DNA of 49,081 bases from the NCBI GenBank assembly GCA_019239425.1, contig JAFAZX010000025.1:1-49081 (forward strand), read 5' to 3'. This document shows, one piece after another, positions 28,792 to 35,468 of this stretch. Numbering within the stretch: position 1 is the stretch's first letter; every line of letters begins with the position of its first letter. A program made the translations under genes and the position numbers. This stretch comes from Acidobacteriota bacterium. GTDB lineage: Bacteria > Acidobacteriota > Blastocatellia > Pyrinomonadales > Pyrinomonadaceae. A model generated the notes under the pieces. It searched no databases. It saw nothing but the letters and a program-made list of their open reading frames with translations, and was not told the origin of the DNA.

Positions 28792-29325
28792 ATGGCTTTG
28801 AGCAGGAGCATGGCGGAGCGCGCCGCACAGCGCGTGGCGGCGCCGGCGCGGGCCGAGCGCGCGGAGGTGGAGCGGAGCCTCGACCAGTTGAGCCACGCGA
28901 TGGACGGGCTCTTCCGCATTCCGGGCACGGGCTGGCGCATCGGGCTCGACGCGCTGGTCGGGCTCATCCCCGGAGTCGGCGACTTCGCGACGACGGCCGT
29001 CTCGCTCTACATCCTCGCGGCCGGCGTGCGCTACCGCGTGCCGAAGGTGACGCTGCTGCGGATGGCTTCGAACATCGCGGTGGACTACCTGCTCGGCTCG
29101 GTGCCCGTCGTCGGCGACATCTTCGACGCGGCGTGGAAGTCGAACCAGATGAACGTCGAGCTGCTCAAGCGCCGCGCCTCGGTCACGCCCGAGGAGGCTA
29201 GGCACGGCCGCCTGAGCGACTGGCTCTTCCTCGGCGTCATCGTGCTCGGCCTGCTCGTGCTGCTCCTGGCTTCGGTCGCCCTCAGCCTCTGGCTGCTCAC
29301 GCAGTTCGTCGGGCTGTTCAGGTAA
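28792..29325 (+). CDS. DUF4112 membrane protein
   Basis: 177 residues. RIPGTGWRIGLDALVGLIPGVGD, then YLLGSVPVVGDIFDAAWKSN are the two glycine/proline hairpin segments that define DUF4112, followed by a long C-terminal transmembrane helix pair region. AGGAGG is eight bases before the ATG at 28792, which settles the start over the TTG at 28783. Function unknown. The 28567-28791 intergenic region is GC-rich and I see no gene in it. Confidence 0.85.
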   Translation: MALSRSMAERAAQRVAAPARAERAEVERSLDQLSHAMDGLFRIPGTGWRIGLDALVGLIPGVGDFATTAVSLYILAAGVRYRVPKVTLLRMASNIAVDYLLGSVPVVGDIFDAAWKSNQMNVELLKRRASVTPEEARHGRLSDWLFLGVIVLGLLVLLLASVALSLWLLTQFVGLFR

Positions 29326-29330
29326 GACAG

Positions 29331-29407
29331 TTTAACCCCAGAGACACAGAGGCACAGCTTTGAGTCTATAACTCGACAAGCTGTGCCTCTGTGTCTCTGG
29401 GGTTAAA
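29331..29407. repeat. CACAGAG palindrome, copy 4 (CCCCAGAG variant)
   Basis: Perfect 30-bp arms (29331-29360 and 29378-29407). Both arms carry CCCC/GGGG where other copies have CCAC/GTGG. It separates the convergent DUF4112 and thioredoxin-like genes, 5 and 6 bp from their stops. Confidence 0.97.
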
Positions 29408-29413
29408 TGTTCT

Positions 29414-29890
29414 TCAGCCGGCGGCCGTCTTGTTCGCAGCGAGCACGCGTTCGAGCGCCGGGCCGATGACCTTCACGCCGAACTCGCCGGCCGCGAAGCC
29501 GCGGAGCTTGCCCTCCGCGTCGAACAGGTAGTAGGCGGGCACGTAGCCCTGCTCGTTCTGGAACGCGTCGCGCAGGCGATGCTCGTTGTCCACCGCGCAA
29601 GGCTCCGTGATGTTGTAGGTGGCGACGGCCTCGCGCACGGCCTCCACGTCGGTGTCGGCCTCGTAGCGCGGCATGTGGACGGCGACGACGCGCAGGCCGT
29701 CCGCGGCCCTCTCCTCGCGCCACTCCGCGACGCGCGGCAGGTTCTCCTTACACAGCCCGCAGCTCACAGACCAGAAGTGGACGAGCGTCGGGTGCCCCTT
29801 CGCCCCTTCGGCCGCGGCCGCCCCCGTCGCGTTGAACCACTCGGTCGCCCCTTCCAGAGAGGGCATCTCCGTCCCGATTCTCATTGGCAT
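29414..29890 (-). CDS. Thioredoxin-like TlpA/ResA-type protein, apparently cytoplasmic
   Basis: 158 residues. HPTLVHFWSVSCGLCKENLP carries the active CxxC (CGLC, C44 and C47), followed by VVAVHMPR and GYVPAYYLFDAEGKLRGF with the cis-Pro. Unlike most TlpA/ResA proteins there is no signal peptide or membrane anchor, so it probably works in the cytoplasm as a reductant, perhaps for the peroxiredoxin encoded just upstream. The start could also be Met3 (ATG at 29884). It is the last gene of the perR block. Confidence 0.85.
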   Translation of the reverse strand: MPMRIGTEMPSLEGATEWFNATGAAAAEGAKGHPTLVHFWSVSCGLCKENLPRVAEWREERAADGLRVVAVHMPRYEADTDVEAVREAVATYNITEPCAVDNEHRLRDAFQNEQGYVPAYYLFDAEGKLRGFAAGEFGVKVIGPALERVLAANKTAAG

Positions 29891-29904
29891 AACGAAACCC
29901 CCGC

Positions 29905-29993
29905 GAAAAGTGATGAGTGATAAGTGATAAGAAAGAGCAAGACGCCTCCCTGCTTATCAACTCTTATCACTCATCACTTATCACTTATCACCC
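29905..29993. repeat. Heptamer palindrome, GTGATAA/GTGATGA type
   Basis: The core arms 29908-29924 and 29963-29979 pair perfectly over 17 bp and continue with a bulge. The peroxiredoxin stop TGA (29988-29990) is the outer edge of the right side. Confidence 0.9.
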
Positions 29994-30536
29994 AACCTTG
30001 AGCGTCTCCTGGCCCGGACGCCAGTCGGCCTGGCAGAGGCCGCCGGTCTGGAGCGCCTGGATGACGCGCAGCGTCTCGTCGGCCGAGCGCCCGACGTTGA
30101 GGTCGTGGATGACCGAGTAGCGCAGAGTCCCCTCGGGGTCGATGACGAAGAGGCCGCGCAGCGCGACGCCCTTGTCCTCGATGAGCACGCCGTAGTCGCG
30201 CGCCACCGCCTTCGTGATGTCCGACGCGAGCGGGTAACGCAGGCCCTCGACGCCGCCCTTGTCGCGCGGCGTCTTGAGCCACGCGCGGTGCGAGTGCACC
30301 GAGTCGGTCGAGATGCCGATGACGGCCGCGCCGATGCCCTCGAAGTCCTCGTAGCGGTCGCTGAACGCGGTCAGCTCCGTCGGGCAGACGAAGGTGAAGT
30401 CGAGCGGGTAGAAGAGCAGCACGAGCCAGCGGCCCTTATAGTCGTCGAGCTGGACGTTCTCGTTCAGCTTCTCAAGGTTCTTCGTGGACGGCATGTCGAA
30501 TGACGGCGCAGGCTGTCCAACTTTTGCTTCTGCCAT
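29988..30536 (-). CDS. Typical 2-Cys peroxiredoxin (AhpC/TSA family)
   Basis: 182 residues. The peroxidatic cysteine is in FYPLDFTFVCPTELTAFSD and the resolving one in GGLCQADWRPGQ near the C-terminus. It reduces H2O2 and organic peroxides in the cytoplasm, recycled by a thiol donor. It lies 54 bp downstream of perR and upstream of a thioredoxin-like gene, forming a peroxide-response unit. GGAGG lies about 14 bases before the ATG. The stop codon is part of the following repeat. Confidence 0.94.
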   Translation of the reverse strand: MAEAKVGQPAPSFDMPSTKNLEKLNENVQLDDYKGRWLVLLFYPLDFTFVCPTELTAFSDRYEDFEGIGAAVIGISTDSVHSHRAWLKTPRDKGGVEGLRYPLASDITKAVARDYGVLIEDKGVALRGLFVIDPEGTLRYSVIHDLNVGRSADETLRVIQALQTGGLCQADWRPGQETLKVG

Positions 30537-30590
30537 GACTTTTGTTCCGATCCTCCGTTTGATTTTAAGAAAGCCTTTCGGGCCGCGCCC

Positions 30591-31007
30591 TCAGCCGTCG
30601 GCCTGGCAGTCGGGGCACAGGCCCACGAGCGTCAGGTGAATCGACTCGGGCTTGAAGCGCGAGCGGCGCGCGGCGGCGCGGATAAGCTGCGGCGTCTCGG
30701 CCAGGTCGAAGTCGGCGAGCTTGCCGCAGCGCGTGCAGACGGCGTGGTCGTGGCGCGCCGTCTCGCTGTCGTAGCGGCTCGCCGCCTTGCCGAAGTGTAT
30801 CTCGCGGACGAGCCCCGCTTCGGTCAGATACTTGAGGGAGTTGTAGACCGTGGCGAAGCTGATCGAGGGCAGCTCCCTGCGCGCCGCCTCGAAAATCTCG
30901 TTCGCCGTCGGGTGCTCCGCCGACTCCTCGACGGCGCGCAGCACGGCCCGCCGCTGCGGCGTCAACGCCCCCCGCGGGGCGCCGCCCTGATCTCCTCTAC
31001 CCGCCAT
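30591..31007 (-). CDS. perR: Fur-family regulator, PerR type
   Basis: 138 residues. Winged helix TPQRRAVLRAVEESAEHPTA, then EIFEAARRELPSISFATVYN. The C-terminal metal domain has HFGKAASRYD, RHDHAVCTRCGKLADF and a final CPDC, i.e. two CxxC pairs for structural zinc. The H/D residues for the regulatory metal (RYDSE, RHDH) agree with PerR. A perfect 7-1-7 palindrome overlaps its own -10 box, and peroxiredoxin follows, so PerR fits better than Fur or Zur. It likely represses the three-gene unit until peroxide oxidises it. Confidence 0.88.
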   Translation of the reverse strand: MAGRGDQGGAPRGALTPQRRAVLRAVEESAEHPTANEIFEAARRELPSISFATVYNSLKYLTEAGLVREIHFGKAASRYDSETARHDHAVCTRCGKLADFDLAETPQLIRAAARRSRFKPESIHLTLVGLCPDCQADG

Positions 31008-31034
31008 AAGTTTTCACCGCCGTTGAAAGTGGAA

Positions 31035-31049
31035 TTAGAATAATTCTAA
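31035..31049. promoter_or_regulatory. Per box operator
   Basis: TTAGAATAATTCTAA: a perfect 7-1-7 inverted repeat of the PerR/Fur box class (family consensus TTATAATnATTATAA). It covers the -10 box of the perR promoter, 28 bp from the start codon. Confidence 0.85.
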
Positions 31050-31065
31050 ATTGCTGATCTGTCAA
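31037..31065 (-). promoter_or_regulatory. Promoter of perR operon
   Basis: Minus strand TTGACA (31065-31060), 17-base spacer, TATTCT (31042-31037). The -35 box is a perfect consensus match. Confidence 0.75.
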
Positions 31066-31075
31066 GCGGAAGGGG

Positions 31076-31146
31076 GTAGGCAGTAGGCAGATGGCAGTAG
31101 GCAGTTAAGGCGGGAAGCTTTTACTGCCTACTGCCTACTGCCTACT
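31076..31146. repeat. Heptamer palindrome, GTAGGCA type, copy 2
   Basis: The left side is GTAGGCAGTAGGCAG, then ATGGCAGTAGGCAG. The right side is the inverse run of four CTGCCTA units. Pairing is near perfect with two mismatches. The SDR stop TAG (31142-31144) is inside the right arm. Confidence 0.9.
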
Positions 31147-32215
31147 GAAGTCTCGGATTTCGCTCTACGAAGTCGAGCAGCGCAGGGACGTAGTCGTGGA
31201 AGCGCGGGCAGCGGATGCCGCGGGGCGCGAGCAGGGCGGTGGCGCGGGCGGTGTCGTAGGTCTGCTTGAGGAAGAAGTAGGGGACGCCGACGCGCGGGAG
31301 GCCCGTCACCTTCTCGTTCAGGGGGAGATTCAAGGTGGTGCGGACGACGGGCGCGGGGATGGTGACGAGCGACTCGCGGCCCGCGAGGTTGCGCGAGATG
31401 AGGTCGAAAAGTTCTTCGGTCGTGAGCGGGTCGGGGTCTGCGAGCTGGACGGTCTCGCCGGCGGACGCGTCGTCGGAGGCGAGCGCGGCCAGCGCCTCGA
31501 CGACGAAGTCCACGGGGACGACGTTGAGGCGCACGTCCGCGTTGCCGATGTTGGCGAGCGAGAGCGCGCCCGGCCACATGCGCAGGTAGTTGACGAGGTA
31601 GTAGATGCCGTCGTACTTGGCGGTCTCGCCCGTGCGCGAGTCGCCGCAGACGACCGACGGCCGATGAATCGTGACGGGCAGGTCGGCTTTGAGCGCCTCG
31701 ACTTCCAGCTCGGCGAGGTACTTCGTCTCCTCGTAGAAATTTCGGAAGCCCGCGTCGTGTCGCAGCTCCGTCTCCAGGATGAGTCCCGTGCGGCGGCCCG
31801 CGACGTAGCAGGTCGAGACGTAGTGGTAGCGCTTGAGCCGCGGGAGCGCGCGGGCGAGGCGGTTGACGTTGCGCGTGCCCTCGACGTTGACGCGCATCCC
31901 GACCTCGCGGGCGACCGCGAGGTCGTAGACGGCCGCGAGGTGGAAGAGCACGGTCGTCTCAGACTTCGTCGCTTCGAGGTCTGCCTTCGACAGCCCCAAA
32001 TCCTCGCGCGTGATGTCGCCCTCCAGCACGCGGAAGTTTTCAAGCGGCGCGCCGGTCTCCTCTCCCAGCCGGGCGATGTCGTTCCGCGCGCGCTCGGCGA
32101 ACGCGGGCTGCACGAGCAGAAGGAAGCGCGCCCCCTCGCGCGCCAAACGCTCGACCAGCCGCCCGGCGATGAAGCCGGGGAAGCCCGTCAGGAAAATCGT
32201 CTCGTCGAGTGCCAA
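31142..32215 (-). CDS. SDR-family NAD(P)-dependent epimerase/reductase
   Basis: 357 residues, extended SDR. Nucleotide-binding loop TGFPGFIAGRLVERL, a later Asp for adenine (LEGDIT), VLFHLAAVYD, catalytic STCYVAG and Y-x3-K (FYEETKYLAE), then TIHRPSVVCGDSRTG. It is closest in look to NAD_binding_4/thioester-reductase-like SDRs. The substrate is unknown. TTG start at 32215, with AGAGAGG inside the end of nadR as ribosome binding site. Five bases separate it from the nadR stop, so it belongs to the pepA-pnuC-nadR operon. The stop lies in a repeat. Confidence 0.85.
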   Translation of the reverse strand: MALDETIFLTGFPGFIAGRLVERLAREGARFLLLVQPAFAERARNDIARLGEETGAPLENFRVLEGDITREDLGLSKADLEATKSETTVLFHLAAVYDLAVAREVGMRVNVEGTRNVNRLARALPRLKRYHYVSTCYVAGRRTGLILETELRHDAGFRNFYEETKYLAELEVEALKADLPVTIHRPSVVCGDSRTGETAKYDGIYYLVNYLRMWPGALSLANIGNADVRLNVVPVDFVVEALAALASDDASAGETVQLADPDPLTTEELFDLISRNLAGRESLVTIPAPVVRTTLNLPLNEKVTGLPRVGVPYFFLKQTYDTARATALLAPRGIRCPRFHDYVPALLDFVERNPRLQ

Positions 32216-32220
32216 AGCTT

Positions 32221-33204
32221 CTAACCTCTCTTAAATCCCGCCAGCAGCTCTTCAATATAACCGACGGCCTGCCGAACGCGCTCCTCGCGCGGGCCGGTGA
32301 CGGACTTGAAGGGTCGGCCCTGCGCGCGCAGCTCTTCGGCGAAAATTTGATGCATCCATTCGCGGACGTGCTCGCCGTCGCGCGTGCCGTCCTGTTCGAA
32401 AGGGGTTCTGATGTCCGTCAGGATGTACAAGTCCGGGCGGCGTCGGCGCGCGGCCCGTTCTTCGACCTCGGGCGAGCGCGCGCCCATGTAGCGGCGGTGC
32501 CAGACGCTCGTGGCGAAGGCGTCGGTGTCGCAGATTAAAACTTTATTCGCGCGGCGCGCGGCCTCGTCCTCCAGCTCGCACTGTCGCGCGGCGATGTGCG
32601 CGAACTCTTCGCTCCGGAAGTCGTAGCCGCCTTCCCGCGCGAGCTTGCGCTCCGAATACTCGCGCCCGTACTCGGGCACCCAGGCGGTCTCGAAGTGTTG
32701 GGCCAAATCCCGCGCGAGCGTCGTCTTCCCCGTCGACTCCGCGCCGACGACGCAGACGCGCGCGGCGTAGAAGCCGCGCACGGGCGGCTCAAGAAACTCC
32801 CAGCAGCCGAGCGGGTCTCGCCGCACGCGCGTGCCGGAGACGGGCACGGCCATACGCGCCTTGTCCACCTGCACGTGCCGGCAGCCGAGGTGTCGCGCGA
32901 ACTCGTCGCCGTACTCTTCGGACGTGAAGACCACGTCGGGCGCGCCGCCGAGCCAGCGCGTGCAGTTCTCGGCCCACACGCGCGAGTCCTGCGCGTCGTA
33001 GGTGTCGTCGATGAGCATGACGCGCACGTCCGGGTGAATCTCTCTGAGCCACGCGGCGCGCAGCTCGCCGTCGGGCACCTCGCCTTCACGTCGGCAGGCG
33101 ATGACGGTCAGCTCATCCACCTGCGCGCGCGCGGTGTCGATGAGGTGCTTGTGCCCGCGGTGCGGCGGGTAGAACTTGCCGACGATGAGCCCGCGCTTAA
33201 CCAC
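32221..33204 (-). CDS. nadR: NadR-type bifunctional NMN adenylyltransferase / nicotinamide riboside kinase
   Basis: 327 residues. The N-terminal adenylyltransferase domain has GKFYPPHRGHKHLI (H15-R-G-H18) and VSGTRVRRDP (the ISGT-like motif). The C-terminal kinase domain has Walker A GAESTGKTT (about residues 154-162) and VPEYGRE. It lacks the DNA-binding repressor domain of enterobacterial NadR, so it is an enzyme only. It turns nicotinamide riboside into NMN and NAD. GTG start at 33204 overlapping the pnuC stop by 8 bp, i.e. transporter and kinase are coupled. Confidence 0.93.
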   Translation of the reverse strand: MVKRGLIVGKFYPPHRGHKHLIDTARAQVDELTVIACRREGEVPDGELRAAWLREIHPDVRVMLIDDTYDAQDSRVWAENCTRWLGGAPDVVFTSEEYGDEFARHLGCRHVQVDKARMAVPVSGTRVRRDPLGCWEFLEPPVRGFYAARVCVVGAESTGKTTLARDLAQHFETAWVPEYGREYSERKLAREGGYDFRSEEFAHIAARQCELEDEAARRANKVLICDTDAFATSVWHRRYMGARSPEVEERAARRRRPDLYILTDIRTPFEQDGTRDGEHVREWMHQIFAEELRAQGRPFKSVTGPREERVRQAVGYIEELLAGFKRG

Positions 33205-33898
33205 GGACGGCGCCGCCTCCCGCTTCGAGTACCGTCGCCGCGCCCCTCCCCGACATCGCCCTGAGCCAACTCCGCAGGCCCGCGACGCACAGGCAGAGGA
33301 AGACGAGGTAGAGCAAAGCCGTCAGGTAAAGCCGGCGCGGGGGCGTGGCGTAGAGGTATATCTGTAGGACGTCGGCCGTCATCCAGAGCACCCAGTTCTC
33401 GACCGCCTTGCGGTTGAGCAGGTACTGGGCGCCGACGCTCAGGATCGTGACGGCCGCGTCGAGGAACGGCGCGGAGTCGTTGACGCGGCTGAACAAAAGC
33501 CACAGCGCGGCGGTGCCCGCGGCGACGAACGCGGCCACGCCGAGGAGCAAGCCGCGCGACGCGCGCTCGACCTTGAGCGGCGTGCGGTTCTCGCCGCCGC
33601 GCAGCCAGAGGTACCAGCCCTGGAAGCCGAGCGCGATGAAGAGTATTTGGAGGGCCGCGTCGCCGTAGAGTCGCGCGCCCGCGAAGAGGACGAGGAAGAA
33701 GGCGGAGTTGGCGATGCCGACGGGGAAGTTCCAGACGTTCTCAAGCACCGTGAGGTAGACGCAGAGCGCGCCCGTCACGAACCCGAGCGACTCGGTCAAA
33801 CTTGGCGGCGTCAACCCGAACGGCGCCCAGCCGACCCAGGACGCGTAGAGGAGCGCGAGGCTCGCCGCGCCGCCGAGCCATACGTCGAGACGCTTCAT
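33197..33898 (-). CDS. pnuC: Nicotinamide riboside transporter PnuC
   Basis: 233 residues, seven or so hydrophobic helices. Family segments: ENVWNFPVGIANSAFFLVLF, FQGWYLWLRGG (the WxxW substrate motif region) and NWVLWMTADVLQIYLY. It mediates facilitated uptake of nicotinamide riboside, trapped by phosphorylation through the adjacent NadR. Its ATG directly follows the pepA stop with no gap (TAGATG), and the frame overlaps nadR. Confidence 0.93.
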   Translation of the reverse strand: MKRLDVWLGGAASLALLYASWVGWAPFGLTPPSLTESLGFVTGALCVYLTVLENVWNFPVGIANSAFFLVLFAGARLYGDAALQILFIALGFQGWYLWLRGGENRTPLKVERASRGLLLGVAAFVAAGTAALWLLFSRVNDSAPFLDAAVTILSVGAQYLLNRKAVENWVLWMTADVLQIYLYATPPRRLYLTALLYLVFLCLCVAGLRSWLRAMSGRGAATVLEAGGGAVRG

Positions 33899-35383
33899 CT
33901 ACTCTTCGCTCAAGACCAACTCGACGAGCGTGCGGACGCCCGCGCCGCTCGCGCCCTTCGGCGCGTAAGGCGTGGGGGCGTCGTGCCAGGCCGTGCCGGC
34001 GATGTCGAGGTGCACCCAGGGCGTCTCGCCCGCGAACTTCGAGAGCAGGAGGGCCGCGGCCGTGGCGTCGGGCCTCCCGCCGTAGTTCTTGTAGTCGGCG
34101 ATCATGCTCTCGATACGCTTCTTGTAGTCGTCCGAGACGGGCATGCGCCACGCGGGCTCGCCCGCGCGCTCGGAAGCTTCGAGCACTTGCCTGGCCCACT
34201 CGTCTTCGTTCGAGAAGAGCCCGGCGCGGTGCGAGCCGAGCGCGACGATGATGGAGCCGGTGAGCGTCGCGAGGTCTACGATGCGCGTCGCGCCGAGGTG
34301 CCTGGCGTAGGCGATGCCGTCAACCAGGACGAGGCGGCCCTCGGCGTCCGTGTCCACGCACTCAATCGTCCGCCCGGCGAAGGTGCGGACGATGTCGCCG
34401 GGCTTGATCGACTTGCCCGAAGGCATGTTCTCCGCGGCGGGCACGACGGCCAGGACGCGACAGTTCGGTTTGAGCTGTGCAATCGCGCGGACGGCCCCGA
34501 GCGCCGCGGCGCCGCCCGCCATGTCGGACTTCATCTCGTACATGTCGAGGCCGTGCTTGATGGAGATGCCGCCCGTGTCGAACGTGATGCCCTTGCCGAC
34601 GAAGGCGTACAGCTCATCGTCTTCCTTCGCGCCCGACGGCTCGTAGCGCACGGCGATGAGCGCGGGCGGCTCCTCCGAACCCTGACCCACGCCGAGCAGC
34701 CCGCCCATCCCCTTCGCGCGTATCTCTTCGACGCCGAGCGATTCGACCTTGAGACCGAACTCTTCGGCCATCTCGGCGGCGCGGCGCGCGAACTCGCGCG
34801 GCGGAAGAGAGAGGCCCGGCTCGTCCGCGAGCCTGCGCGCCCAGTTCGCCGATTCGGCGACGACGCGCGCGCGCTCCAACTTCTCAACCGAAGATTCGCC
34901 CGCGCCGATAACCGTCAGGCGTTCGAGCCGCGGCGAGTCCTCTTCGTCCTTCTTCTGATAGAACCCGTTCTCGTAGAGGCCGAGGTGCGCACCTTCGGCG
35001 AGCGCGCGCACGTCCGTCGAAGAAGGCACGACGAAATGCAGCGTGCCCGCCCGTCCGGACTTCGCCGCGCGCACGGCCGCGCCCGCCGCGCGTCTCGCCG
35101 CCGCCGCGTCGAACTCCGCGCGCGCGCCCAGACCGACGAGGAGCACGCGGCGCAACGTACCGCCTTCGCCGGCCGGCGCGTGGATGAGGAGCGTCGTCCC
35201 CTCCTCGCCCTCGAACTCGCCCTCACCCGTCACGCGCTCGCACAGCTCGCGCAAGTCCCCGTCGAGCGCCTCGGGCACGCGCGGCCCGTCCGTGAAGACG
35301 CCGACGCCCACCACGCCGCCCGCCCCGTCCGCCGCGGGCAGCGCCGCGCCGACCTCCACCGAAAGGCTCTTCTGTTCGCTCAT
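33899..35383 (-). CDS. pepA: Cytosol (leucyl) aminopeptidase, M17 family
   Basis: 494 residues, usual length for the family. The C-terminal catalytic domain has YAFVGKGITFDTGGISIK (metal-binding Lys and Asp), MKSDMAGGAAALG, AAENMPSGKSIKPGDIVR and DTDAEGRLVLVDGIAYA. The last is normally NTDAEGRL; the Asn-to-Asp change is beside, not at, the metal ligands, so activity is expected. It removes N-terminal residues from peptides in the cytoplasm using two metal ions. It is first in the pepA-pnuC-nadR-SDR operon, a pairing with NAD salvage that has no obvious metabolic reason. Confidence 0.94.
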   Translation of the reverse strand: MSEQKSLSVEVGAALPAADGAGGVVGVGVFTDGPRVPEALDGDLRELCERVTGEGEFEGEEGTTLLIHAPAGEGGTLRRVLLVGLGARAEFDAAAARRAAGAAVRAAKSGRAGTLHFVVPSSTDVRALAEGAHLGLYENGFYQKKDEEDSPRLERLTVIGAGESSVEKLERARVVAESANWARRLADEPGLSLPPREFARRAAEMAEEFGLKVESLGVEEIRAKGMGGLLGVGQGSEEPPALIAVRYEPSGAKEDDELYAFVGKGITFDTGGISIKHGLDMYEMKSDMAGGAAALGAVRAIAQLKPNCRVLAVVPAAENMPSGKSIKPGDIVRTFAGRTIECVDTDAEGRLVLVDGIAYARHLGATRIVDLATLTGSIIVALGSHRAGLFSNEDEWARQVLEASERAGEPAWRMPVSDDYKKRIESMIADYKNYGGRPDATAAALLLSKFAGETPWVHLDIAGTAWHDAPTPYAPKGASGAGVRTLVELVLSEE

Positions 35384-35468
35384 CCGTGAGTCTCTTCTTG
35401 TGGCCCTTGATTCTTTTGCTTGTCGCGCGACGAGTGTACTTCAAACGTCGCGCCGATGGCACGCGCCG

